The notes under the pieces were generated by a model that was not told the origin of the DNA, made no database searches, and saw only the letters and a list, made by a program, of their open reading frames with translations. 51,802 nt of DNA, taken from assembly GCA_937997485.1 (NCBI GenBank), contig CALKTH010000007.1:1-51802 (forward strand), read 5' to 3'. Below, one piece after another: positions 40,928 through 48,477 of this stretch. The position numbers and the translations under genes are program-made. This DNA is from an uncultured Acidimicrobiales bacterium. GTDB taxonomy: Bacteria; Actinomycetota; Acidimicrobiia; Acidimicrobiales; SZUA-35. Every line of letters starts with the position of its first letter. Within the stretch, counting starts at the first letter, position 1.

Positions 40928-41461
40928 ATGACCTTTGAAGTTCTCATTCCCACCTACGACGACCTGGCGACCTCGATCGTCGTCAGCAGCCGCCTCGACT
41001 CGCTTGCCGGCAAGACGGTTGGCTTGGTCTCCAACGGCAAGCTCGGCACGATCCCCTTTTTCGACGAGGTGGAACGCTCGCTGCGTGAAGAGCACGGAGT
41101 AGCGGACGTGGTGCGCACCACGAAGGGCAACTACAGCGCTCCCGCCGGTTCCGACATCATGGGCGCTGCCTCAACGTGGCACGCGCTCATCGCCGGCATC
41201 GGGGATTGAGGCAGTTGTTCGTCGTGCAGTTTGCACGACAGCGTGGCCGGCGAACGTGTCGGCATCCCGTCCGTCTCGGTGATCACGAGCGAGTTCGTGT
41301 CGGCCGCGGAGACCATGGCGATCGTGCTCGGAGCGCCCGGGCTTCCGTTCGTGACGGTGCCCCATCCCATCAGCAGTGCGACGCCCGATGAGTTGGCCCA
41401 CATTGCTCGCCGGGCCACTGCGGAGTGCGCTCAAATCCTCGGTCACCAGACCCCAGGCTGA
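40928..41461 (+). CDS. UGSC family selenoprotein (selenocysteine at an in-frame TGA)
   Basis: A 177-residue selenoprotein whose codon 94 is TGA (41207-41209). Read through, the motif is IGD-U-GSCSSCSLHDS, which is the signature that names the UGSC family: U94 and C97 form a redox pair like CxxC, with C100 next. The same frame stays open for 83 more codons and makes a Rossmann-like continuation (VGIPSVSVITSEFV, LPFVTVPHPISSA) to the TGA at 41461. The N-terminal half (SLAGKTVGLVSNGKLGTIPFFDEVERSLREEHG) also matches the family. A perfect 7-bp hairpin starts 12 nt after the UGA. ATG 40928 follows the partner gene by 8 bp. Standard translation would wrongly stop at residue 93. The Sec machinery (selA, selB, selC, selD) is outside this window. 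Confidence 0.92.
41210..41239 (+). promoter_or_regulatory. Bacterial SECIS-like hairpin after the selenocysteine codon
   Basis: GTCGTGC (41221-41227) pairs with GCACGAC (41233-41239) around the loop AGTTT, 11 nt after the UGA. The loop starts 19 nt from the codon and carries a GU as in known bacterial SECIS loops that SelB binds. It lies inside the coding sequence, as it must in bacteria. Confidence 0.75.
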
Positions 41462-41495
41462 GTGCCAGCAAGCTTCGTAGCCTCTGCGCCTCGGC

Positions 41496-41501
41496 TAGAA
41501 C
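41496..41501 (+). promoter_or_regulatory. Leaderless -10 (TAGAAC) of the leucine-rich-repeat gene
   Basis: TAGAAC ends 7 nt before the GTG at 41508, placing the transcript start on the start codon. No clear -35. The gap to the selenoprotein stop is 46 bp. Confidence 0.45.
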
Positions 41502-41507
41502 GTCTGG

Positions 41508-43082
41508 GTGGCATCACAACACTCCCTCGCCGACGTGCAAGCCTCGTTCGAGGCCTTCCGCAACTACCTCGCTGGCTACTCCGTTTCGCTGGATGAGTTG
41601 GCGCCCGAGATGCGCGTCGAGGTCGCTGGTGAGGCGGCAACGGTCGTTGGAGTGCCAGAGGTGGACGGTGTCACGACGCTCGACTTCACCAAGCGGAAGC
41701 TGACCAAGCGCCTCCCGCTTCCGCTGGGCTTGGTGTGCGAGGCGCTCCTTTGTTCCGGAACGATGGTCTCCGGCATCGACAACCTGCCAGAGACGCTGCG
41801 GACCCTAGACCTCTCGAACAACCGACGATTCAAACGGTGGCCAAGTGGCCTACCAAGTGGGCTGGAGACGCTCGACGTGAGCGTGACCAAGCTGACCGAG
41901 GTGGGCCCCTGCCCTGAAGGCCTGCAGACTCTGAACTGCGAGCGATGCGATATCGAAACCATCGCCGCTCTTCCGTCCTCATTGACATCCCTGCTGTGTC
42001 GGGCCAACCACCTCTCGTCGCTCCCTGAACTGCCCGAAGGCTTGGAGGTCCTCAACGCTCGCGGCAATCCCATCGTCGACCTCCCTCCACTTCCGGCAAG
42101 TCTGCGTTCGCTCGACGTGGCGACGAAGCTGGAGGTTCCGGTCCTCGCTCCAAACCTTCCGCACGGTCTGACCGATCTGTCCTGGAATCACGACGGTCCC
42201 GTCAGCGGCCAGCTCGAGCTTCCCGAGACTCTTCGGACCCTTTCGATCACCCTCTCCGAGCCGGTGGCACTGCCGCAAAGCCTTACAACGCTCAGCCTTG
42301 AACTCATTGCCGACACGGTGATCACCGACGTTCCGGATTCGATCGAGTCTCTCTACTTTCGCGGGAGTTCACCGCTGCCCTCGCCGCTCCCCAGTTCTCT
42401 CAAACGGTTGAGCTGCGGCTGGACCGGTTTGCGAGAGATCCCTCCCCTGCCGGCGAACCTCAAAGAACTCTCATGTTCCAACAACGAGCTGCGAAGGCTG
42501 CCCGATCTCCCCGACGGCCTGGAGGTTTTGTGGTGCCCGGAGAACAACCTGGACGAGCTCCCGGAACTGCCCGACACGCTTCGAGAGTTCAACTGTGCCG
42601 ACAACGACCTCACCCGTCTCCCTGAGTTGTCGGTCTCCCTGGAGAAGCTGTGGTGCAACGGTAACCAACTGATTGAGCTGCCCCGGCTCGACCGCTGGTG
42701 GGACACCGTCGACACGTCTCGCGGCTACTTGACTGAGCAGGGGCTGCGGTCGATCGAGTGCCAGGACAACGAGCTGACCTCGATGCCCCCGCTGCCAAAG
42801 GGTCTCGATCGACTCCGGTGTCAGCGAAACAACATCACGTCGATGCCATCGATCCCGATCAGCACGAAGATCCTGAATTGCTCGCACAACCGCATCACGA
42901 AGCTCATCGATCTGCCACCGAAGATCAACGAGCTCTACTGCAACAACAACCCGGGCCTGAGGCTCATCGACACCTACGAGAGCGAAGCCTTCGACCGCCT
43001 CCACAAGAGCAACGCCACCGCCACGGCGTTGAGCGAAGAGGAGAAGGAGCGGATGCGCCTTTGGCGTGTTCGCGTCGACTGA
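41508..43082 (+). CDS. Leucine-rich-repeat protein of the bacterial (LPX) type
   Basis: A 524-residue protein almost wholly made of about 18-20 leucine-rich repeats of 20-21 residues with the pattern LPxLPxxLxxLxCxxNxLxx (for example LPDLPDGLEVLWCPENNLDE, LPELPDTLREFNCADNDLTR). This is the short LPX repeat of Yersinia YopM and the SspH/IpaH proteins, not the plant or animal type. There is no signal peptide, membrane helix or E3-ligase domain, and the ends are an N-terminal helical cap (ASFEAFRNYLAGYSVS) and a charged C-terminal cap (LSEEEKERMRLWRVRVD). It is presumably a cytosolic protein-binding solenoid; partner unknown. The start is GTG 41508. Confidence 0.9.
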   Translation: MASQHSLADVQASFEAFRNYLAGYSVSLDELAPEMRVEVAGEAATVVGVPEVDGVTTLDFTKRKLTKRLPLPLGLVCEALLCSGTMVSGIDNLPETLRTLDLSNNRRFKRWPSGLPSGLETLDVSVTKLTEVGPCPEGLQTLNCERCDIETIAALPSSLTSLLCRANHLSSLPELPEGLEVLNARGNPIVDLPPLPASLRSLDVATKLEVPVLAPNLPHGLTDLSWNHDGPVSGQLELPETLRTLSITLSEPVALPQSLTTLSLELIADTVITDVPDSIESLYFRGSSPLPSPLPSSLKRLSCGWTGLREIPPLPANLKELSCSNNELRRLPDLPDGLEVLWCPENNLDELPELPDTLREFNCADNDLTRLPELSVSLEKLWCNGNQLIELPRLDRWWDTVDTSRGYLTEQGLRSIECQDNELTSMPPLPKGLDRLRCQRNNITSMPSIPISTKILNCSHNRITKLIDLPPKINELYCNNNPGLRLIDTYESEAFDRLHKSNATATALSEEEKERMRLWRVRVD

Positions 43083-43112
43083 TGGCTTGACTGAGCCGCG
43101 GATGACCGAGGG

Positions 43113-43697
43113 CTACTCGGGCCGGAGGCCGACACCCATGAGTGGCCGCATGACGTGCCCGTCGACGTCCGATTCGAACCCGACGCGTACGTCGACCTCA
43201 ACCAGGTCGGCAGCCGCGAGTGCCTGCGTGATCTCGTCTCGAGTGAGCCCGTGCTCATCTCCCTTGGCTCGCTCCCAATCCCACTGCACGAAGAGGCCGC
43301 CAGGACGAAGCCGGTCAACCAGTTCCACGACCGCTCCGGGGTAGTCGTCGAGAAACGCACAGACCGACGAGCAAACGATCAGATCACACCCGATATCCAC
43401 ATCGGGAAGACCGCTGCTGGTTGCCACTCCTGTCCAGCCCCGATCGAGGACCTTGGCGTCGAGAACAGCGAGCATGGCCGGAGACGTGTCGACCGCAATG
43501 ACTCGCTCGGCACCCGCCTCCACCAGCTGCTCGGTGAGAAGCCCCGTGCCGCACCCGAAGTCGATGACTCCGGCGCCTTGAAGCGTCAGCTGCGCACCAG
43601 CCAGCACTTCCTGCAGCGATGCAAAGGCCGCGCGCGAGTACTGCCGCGCTGCTAGGTCCTGATCCCACTCCGCCGCAGACGCATCCCAATCACTCAC
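43113..43697 (-). CDS. Class I SAM-dependent methyltransferase
   Basis: A 194-residue methyltransferase. The SAM site is GVIDFGCGTGLLTEQLVEAGAE (motif I), IAVDTSPAMLAVLD (acidic loop), and LIVCSSVCAFLDDYPGAVVELVDRLRPGGLFVQWDWER (motifs IV-V). SDWDASAAEWDQDLAARQYSRAA at the N-terminus is typical of small Methyltransf_11/25 proteins. Substrate unknown. It lies downstream of the GntR gene on the same strand, after a 139-bp gap with a palindrome and a short tandem repeat; it converges with the leucine-rich-repeat gene. Confidence 0.9.
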   Translation of the reverse strand: MSDWDASAAEWDQDLAARQYSRAAFASLQEVLAGAQLTLQGAGVIDFGCGTGLLTEQLVEAGAERVIAVDTSPAMLAVLDAKVLDRGWTGVATSSGLPDVDIGCDLIVCSSVCAFLDDYPGAVVELVDRLRPGGLFVQWDWERAKGDEHGLTRDEITQALAAADLVEVDVRVGFESDVDGHVMRPLMGVGLRPE

Positions 43698-43726
43698 GCG
43701 CTGATCATGGCAGGTCGCACGAACGC

Positions 43727-43828
43727 GCTCCAGAACGATTCTGGAGCCCCTGGTGGCGGCTTCTCGCCCCGTTGGACCCCAGAACGCAACTGGAGCGGCT
43801 GCGGTTCGGCGAGCTGCGGTTCGGCGAG
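43727..43828. repeat. Palindrome and 15-bp tandem duplication between methyltransferase and GntR genes
   Basis: gctccagaa-cga-ttctggagc (43727-43747) is a perfect 9-bp inverted repeat 29 bp upstream of the methyltransferase start. ctgcggttcggcgag occurs twice in tandem (43799-43813, 43814-43828), 8 bp beyond the GntR stop. The palindrome could be a terminator for GntR or an operator; the duplication looks like replication slippage. Confidence 0.55.
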
Positions 43829-43836
43829 AACTGCGC

Positions 43837-44496
43837 TCAGCGCAGGTTGCTGGCCAGGCCGTCCTGGACGTGCGCTTCCATCGTCTCGCCGGCTTTGCGG
43901 GCGTCGCCTGAGCGAAGGCTGGCGATCAGATCCTTGTGATCGCCCACGATGTCTTGGTTCTGCATCTCGACCTCACGCAGAAAGAGGTGGCCGTAGGCGA
44001 CCGCCGCGATGCTGGCGCCCCACAGGCTGTCGAAGTTGGCGGTGAGATAGCTGTTGCCCACCGCTTCCACGATGGTGCGGTGGATGATCCGGTTGGAGCG
44101 ATACGACTGCAGCACCGAACCGTCGAGCGCGTCTTGCGCGTTCTGCACGATCGTCTCCAGCCGCTCGAAGAACTCGTCCTCGGCGTTGACCGCAACCCAG
44201 CGAGCGGCATACCCCTCGATGGCTTCGCGAGCCTGATAGAGCTGGCGGACGTCGTCGTCGGAGATCGAACGCACCACGAAGCCCCGTCGTCCTCGCTGTT
44301 CGACGAGCCCTTCGTGTTCGAGTCGCTGGAGCGCGTCGCGAACCGGCGTGCGGGAGATGTTCAGTGACGCCGCCAACTGATCCATGATCAGTGGCGACCC
44401 GAGCTCGATGCCTCGGGTGAGCACTGCGAGCACGATCGCGTCGTACGCCTGGTCGGCCAGGGTCTGGCCTGCGTCGGAGATCGGATCAAGCATCAT
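43837..44496 (-). CDS. GntR family regulator, FadR/FCD subfamily
   Basis: A 219-residue GntR regulator. The winged helix (about residues 10-75) reads TLADQAYDAIVLAVLTRGIELG, then LAASLNISRTPVRDALQRLEHEGLVEQRGRRGFVV. The all-helical FCD domain follows (LYQAREAIEGYAARWVAV, HRTIVEAVGN, DHKDLIASLRSGDARKAGETMEAHV) with the histidines that hold a metal and a carboxylate effector in this subfamily. It is downstream of the CitE-like lyase gene (90-bp gap) and likely regulates the neighbouring CoA/GABA genes; the effector is probably a small organic acid (inference). Confidence 0.92.
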   Translation of the reverse strand: MMLDPISDAGQTLADQAYDAIVLAVLTRGIELGSPLIMDQLAASLNISRTPVRDALQRLEHEGLVEQRGRRGFVVRSISDDDVRQLYQAREAIEGYAARWVAVNAEDEFFERLETIVQNAQDALDGSVLQSYRSNRIIHRTIVEAVGNSYLTANFDSLWGASIAAVAYGHLFLREVEMQNQDIVGDHKDLIASLRSGDARKAGETMEAHVQDGLASNLR

Positions 44497-44586
44497 TCGG
44501 TGGGGTCCCCCGTACGCGGCGCAACGAGCGGCAGCTGGACGAGACTACCGCAGGGAGCTGACCATCGACAGCCTGCGACGGAGCGA

Positions 44587-45450
44587 TCAAACGGCCCCAT
44601 CTTCGGCGGCCGCAACCCGGAGAATCTGCTCGGCTCGGACTCGGATCGGCGCATCGATCATCTCGCCGTCGACCGTGGTGGCGCCCGCGCCTCGGGCATC
44701 CGCTTCCAGGCTCGCTGCGATCACGGCGTTGGCCCATTCGATCTCTTCACGACTCGGGGCGAACGCAGCATTGGCCAATGCGACCTGCCCGGGATGAATG
44801 CAGAGCTTGCCGGAGAAGCCCATGGTCCGAGCCTCGTCGGCTTCCTCCCGCATTCGATCATTGTCCGAGGTGGCGACCACGACCTGGTCGATGGCATGGA
44901 TGCCAGCAGCTCGCGCCGCCAGCACCACGAGTGAGCGAGCGACATGGCACTCGGTGTTGCTTCGCGTGCGTCGTCCCTGGATGTCGGTGACGAAGTCCTC
45001 GGCGCCGAAGTAGACGAGATCGAGCCCGGCATCGCAGATCTCGCTGGCGTTGATCACGCCCCGAGCCGTTTCGACGCCCCCCATGAGCGGGAGATGGCCG
45101 ATGCCCGCATCGTGCATGGCCTGTCGAGCCCGCCGCACATCCGCAGCCTGCTCGACGAGCGGCACGATGATCCCGTCCACCTGCGCCGCGGCGGCTGCCT
45201 CGATGTCGGGCTGGAAGTGGTCGGTGTCCAGCGCGTTGACTCGAACAAACAGTCGCATCGATGAGCCTTTGGCGGCTTCGAGGTCAGCGACTGCGAGCGC
45301 CAGGCGGTGTGCGTCCTTGAAGGCCTCAGGCGTTGCCGCTTCGAGATCCAGGATCCCAACTCGGGCGCCGCTGGCCGCGAACTTGGGGACGAAGTCAAGC
45401 CGGCCGGCGGGGCCGAACAGCATGCTGCTCGGGCTGAACGTGAGCGTCAT
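44587..45450 (-). CDS. CitE/HpcH-like CoA ester lyase
   Basis: A 287-residue TIM-barrel lyase of the CitE/malyl-CoA lyase/citramalyl-CoA lyase family. Landmarks are GILDLEAATPEAFKD with the conserved acidic residue, RLFVRVNALDTDHF with the CoA-binding Arg, MGGVETARGVINASEI and VYFGAEDFVTDIQGRRTRSN with the metal-binding Glu and Asp, and KLCIHPGQVALANAAF. It would split a 3-hydroxy-acyl-CoA such as (S)-citramalyl-CoA or beta-methylmalyl-CoA. ATG 45450 overlaps the stop of the MaoC gene (ATGA); TTG 45474 was rejected for that reason. Confidence 0.92.
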   Translation of the reverse strand: MTLTFSPSSMLFGPAGRLDFVPKFAASGARVGILDLEAATPEAFKDAHRLALAVADLEAAKGSSMRLFVRVNALDTDHFQPDIEAAAAAQVDGIIVPLVEQAADVRRARQAMHDAGIGHLPLMGGVETARGVINASEICDAGLDLVYFGAEDFVTDIQGRRTRSNTECHVARSLVVLAARAAGIHAIDQVVVATSDNDRMREEADEARTMGFSGKLCIHPGQVALANAAFAPSREEIEWANAVIAASLEADARGAGATTVDGEMIDAPIRVRAEQILRVAAAEDGAV

Positions 45451-46433
45451 GTGGCGTAGATCGCCGATCGCCAATCGAGCACCGGCCGACCCTCGGTCTC
45501 GCTGGTCCCCGGACCGCGGTCACGATGGGCGTCGACGGTGGTGCGGATGAACAGCACCCGTCCGCCAGCAACGGCCTCGCTCGACTCGAGTGTGTGTGCG
45601 AACTGCAGGGTGTCTCCTTCGAAGACGGGTCCGACATGATTGCACTCGACCCAGCCGAGAAGCGTGACGAATCCGCTCAAGATGCGCACCAGTGATGCCT
45701 GGGCCAGTGCGACCGCATGACCGCCGTAGACGAGGCGAGTGTCATAGGGAGAGCGGTCCGCATCACGATGAACGGCGGCGAGGTTGTTGGTGAGGCGCAC
45801 GAGGCCGGTGGCGCTGTCGACCGCATCGCGGAGCGGGTCGGTCCTCGTCTCGCCCGTCGTCCAGGGGTCGGGCGGGCCGAGCGGCTCGGTGTTCCATCCC
45901 TCAGGCACGGCAGCGAGAAAGCGATCGCGATCGGTGGCGACATCGCCGAAGTCATCGGTTCGGCCCGGGAGCTCCGTGCCGCGGCATGGAAGCAACGGAC
46001 AGCGCTCGTAGTCGAGCACCGGGCCGGCCTCGCTCGCGCTGGCGATGCTGAGCAGCGCCTTTCCTCGAGGTGCGGTGCCGGGCTTGGGTCGGGCGTCCGA
46101 CATCGCCGCGACGCTCGTGGTGGTGGTGAGGGTCTCGCCCTCGAACACCGGACGATGGAGCACCACGTTCCGGTAGAAGAGATTGGCCACCACGTTGCGG
46201 GTGGCCACGGTCGACGCCCCGATCGACAGGTGCATCACGAGTGCAGGGTTCACCAGCCGTCGCTCGGACCCGGTGACGGCGAGTGTGAGCGGAGTACTGA
46301 GGCTGAGCGGAAGTGCATCGCCGGCGATGGCTCGGTACGTAGCGGCCAGGCCGGCGTCGATCGTGACAGCGGTCGGCACGGGAAAGGCGAGTCCGGGCTC
46401 GAGATCGTCGTAGAAGTAGCCGTCTGCCCTCAT
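45447..46433 (-). CDS. MaoC-type double-hotdog hydratase, mesaconyl-CoA hydratase-like
   Basis: A 328-residue tandem hotdog protein. The first half (YFYDDLEPGLAFPVPTAVTI then ATYRAIAGDALPLSLSTPL, and VANLFYRNVVLHRPVFEGETL) closely follows the layout of mesaconyl-CoA hydratase/beta-methylmalyl-CoA dehydratase (MeaC/Mch): motif FYxDxxxG, the VANLxY strand and the RPVxxGD-type turn. The second half has the MaoC-like RLVYGGHAVALAQASLVRILSGFVT and NHVGPVFEGDTL. It would add or remove water on a branched C5-CoA unit, fitting the coupled CitE-like lyase. Function is assigned by similarity of pattern and context. Confidence 0.85.
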   Translation of the reverse strand: MRADGYFYDDLEPGLAFPVPTAVTIDAGLAATYRAIAGDALPLSLSTPLTLAVTGSERRLVNPALVMHLSIGASTVATRNVVANLFYRNVVLHRPVFEGETLTTTTSVAAMSDARPKPGTAPRGKALLSIASASEAGPVLDYERCPLLPCRGTELPGRTDDFGDVATDRDRFLAAVPEGWNTEPLGPPDPWTTGETRTDPLRDAVDSATGLVRLTNNLAAVHRDADRSPYDTRLVYGGHAVALAQASLVRILSGFVTLLGWVECNHVGPVFEGDTLQFAHTLESSEAVAGGRVLFIRTTVDAHRDRGPGTSETEGRPVLDWRSAIYAT

Positions 46434-46480
46434 CCGCGGTTGCCGCCACGTCCAACGAAGAATACCGTCATGGGGAGCAG

Positions 46481-46488
46481 CGTATACG
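46481..46488. promoter_or_regulatory. Possible GntR operator in the MaoC/PuuD divergent promoter
   Basis: cgtatacg is a perfect 8-bp palindrome with a GTATAC core, followed by a second ATACGAA at 46490-46496. FCD-type GntR proteins often bind GT-N-AC dyads of this kind. It sits in the 129-bp gap between the divergent MaoC-like and gamma-glutamyl-GABA hydrolase genes. Short motif, modest support. Confidence 0.35.
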
Positions 46489-46562
46489 AAATACGAACAC
46501 CTCTCTCGTTCGCTTCAGCGGCTCGCCGACTCGAGTGTTCGACTCACCCAAGCAGGAACACC

Positions 46563-47282
46563 ATGAGCTCACCACGACCGTTGATCGGCCTGACCGGACG
46601 CCGCAAGACGGCGGCGCAGCTTGAGGGCACGCCGGCGAACCTCCTGGGCCTCGAAGGTGACTGGTACTACGCCGACTACGCACGAGGCGTCCTGGCCGCC
46701 GGTGGCCTGCCGGTGAACCTCCCCCTCGATGTCGACCCCGCCGAGTTCGCCGGTCGTCTCGATGGCATCGTGCTGTCCGGGGGCGCCGACGTGTGGCCGG
46801 AGCGCTACGGCGCAGAGCCAGCGCCCACCGCCGACCCGGCCGAGACCGAGCGGGATGCGTTCGAACTCTCGCTCCTCGACGCCGCCGTCGCCAGCGCCAT
46901 TCCGGTCCTCGGCATCTGTCGGGGTCTTCAACTGATCAACGTGCAGGCCGGTGGAACACTGCATCAGGACATTCCGGAACACGCCCGCTACGACCAGGCG
47001 CCAGAAGCCACCGCACACCCCATCACGATCGTGCCCGGCTCACAGATCGCCGGCCTCTACGGCAACGAGCATCACGTGAACTCGCTCCATCACCAGACAG
47101 TCGATCGTCTCGGCAGCGGCCTTCGGGTCACAGCGGAACACGAGGGCACGGTCGAAGGGCTCGAGCACGAGTCGCTCCCCATCCTGGCGGTGCAGTGGCA
47201 CCCGGAGATGCTCACGACCCGCGACAGCGACCCGGTGTTCCGCTGGATCGTCGAGGCCGCAGCCAAGGAAGGGCGCGGATAG
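46563..47282 (+). CDS. puuD: Gamma-glutamyl-gamma-aminobutyrate hydrolase (class I glutamine amidotransferase-like)
   Basis: A 239-residue C26-family hydrolase. It opens PLIGLTGRRK, has GIVLSGGADVWPERYG, the nucleophile C119 in VLGICRGLQLINVQAGGTLHQDI, and the His-Glu pair in AVQWHPEML with HHVNSLHHQ. This is the PuuD pattern: release of GABA from gamma-glutamyl-GABA in putrescine breakdown. AGGA lies at normal distance from ATG 46563. The frame is open far upstream, antisense to the MaoC gene, but without homology. It is the only plus-strand gene here, between MaoC/CitE and the CaiB/ALDH/aminotransferase run; GABA aminotransferase downstream supports the role. Confidence 0.92.
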   Translation: MSSPRPLIGLTGRRKTAAQLEGTPANLLGLEGDWYYADYARGVLAAGGLPVNLPLDVDPAEFAGRLDGIVLSGGADVWPERYGAEPAPTADPAETERDAFELSLLDAAVASAIPVLGICRGLQLINVQAGGTLHQDIPEHARYDQAPEATAHPITIVPGSQIAGLYGNEHHVNSLHHQTVDRLGSGLRVTAEHEGTVEGLEHESLPILAVQWHPEMLTTRDSDPVFRWIVEAAAKEGRG

Positions 47283-47315
47283 GACCGTTGCCGCGGTGCT
47301 CTGAGACGCAGGCGC

Positions 47316-48470
47316 TCAGCTGGTCTGAGCGCGAGCCAGCAGCCGACCGACGAGGCCCGCTGTGTCTTCTCCCAGCGCTGGCACGTGTGGATCGGGGCCG
47401 TCGACGCCACTGATGTTGAACGGTGGGGTGTAGACCTCAGCCTCACCCGTCGGCGTCGTCACGCTCATGAATCGGTCTCTGGTTCGCAACTGCTCGTGCT
47501 GCCAGAGAGCAAGGGGATCATTCACTTGGCTGTGCGTGACCTTGCCGATCCGAAGCCGCTCGAGAATCTCTGAGGCTGGCGCAGCCATGAAGCTCGCGTC
47601 GATCACCGCTTCGAGCGCACGAATGTTGGCGATGCGATCGGGGTTGTCCTTGAAGCGGGGGTCCGAGATGAGCGCTGTGTCCTGCAGCACGTGTTCGGCG
47701 AAGGCCGCCCAGTCTCGATTGCTTTGCACGCCGATCAACACGTCAGTGCCATCGGCCAGGCCGTACAAGCCGTAGGGAGCGATCATGGTGTGGCGATGTC
47801 CCGAGCGTGGAGGCACCGCACCGGAGCCGACGGCGTTGTAGGTCGGCGCTGCGGTCCACTCGACGAGGCTCTCGAGCATCGAGACCTCAACCGAGGCGCC
47901 CTCGCCCGTTGCCTGCCGCCGATAGAGGGCAGCGAGAATGGACGAGAAGGCATACATGGCCGACGCGATGTCGGCGATGGAGAAGCCGACCTTGTTCGCT
48001 TGCTCCGGCGTCCCGGTGAGTGCGATCGCGCCGCCCTCGGCCTGAATGGCCAGGTCGTAGGCCTTGTCGTTGGTACGAGGGCCCCCGAGCCCGTAGCCGG
48101 AGATGTCGCAAGCGATCAGTTCCGGGCGGCTCTCACGAAGTTGCGAGGCCAGCACGCCCATCCGCTCGGCCGCTGACGGCGACAGGTTCTGGATGAACAC
48201 GTCGGCGCCGACGATGAGCTGATCGAAGGTGGCCCGGTCTTCGGGTGCCTTCAGATCGAGCGCGATGCTCTGCTTGCCACGGTTCGCCCACACGAAGAAC
48301 GACGAGGTCCCACCCATGGCCGAGTCGTACGTCCGGGCGAAGTCCCCCTCGCCCGCCCTCTCGACCTTGAGAACTTCGGCCCCCAGATCGGCGAGCTGGC
48401 GGGTGGCAAAGGGAGCGGCAACCGCCTGCTCCAGAGCAACGACGATGATCCCGTCGAGGGGTCTGCTCAT
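47316..48470 (-). CDS. CaiB/BaiF-type (class III) CoA-transferase
   Basis: A 384-residue formyl-CoA-transferase-like enzyme that moves CoA between carboxylates. It has LDGIIVVALEQAVAAPFATRQLADLGAEVLKVER, WANRGKQSIALDL, the catalytic aspartate D139 in NDKAYDLAIQAEGGA, and GQGASVEV-like GEGASVEVSMLESLVEW. Class III enzymes include oxalate, succinyl-benzylsuccinate and mesaconyl-CoA C1-C4 transferases. With the MaoC-like hydratase and CitE-like lyase nearby it could activate mesaconate, itaconate or a methylated succinate. It follows the ferredoxin-ALDH gene by 7 bp and converges with puuD. Confidence 0.92.
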   Translation of the reverse strand: MSRPLDGIIVVALEQAVAAPFATRQLADLGAEVLKVERAGEGDFARTYDSAMGGTSSFFVWANRGKQSIALDLKAPEDRATFDQLIVGADVFIQNLSPSAAERMGVLASQLRESRPELIACDISGYGLGGPRTNDKAYDLAIQAEGGAIALTGTPEQANKVGFSIADIASAMYAFSSILAALYRRQATGEGASVEVSMLESLVEWTAAPTYNAVGSGAVPPRSGHRHTMIAPYGLYGLADGTDVLIGVQSNRDWAAFAEHVLQDTALISDPRFKDNPDRIANIRALEAVIDASFMAAPASEILERLRIGKVTHSQVNDPLALWQHEQLRTRDRFMSVTTPTGEAEVYTPPFNISGVDGPDPHVPALGEDTAGLVGRLLARAQTS

Positions 48471-48477
48471 CGACGCA

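Noticed and set aside
41207..41209. TGA as the true end of a 93-residue protein
   Set aside because: The downstream frame continues the UGSC family sequence at once and a SECIS-like hairpin follows, so it is read as selenocysteine.
45717..46562. Long upstream part of the puuD frame
   Set aside because: It is antisense to the MaoC gene and lacks homology; PuuD is complete from ATG 46563 with a ribosome site.
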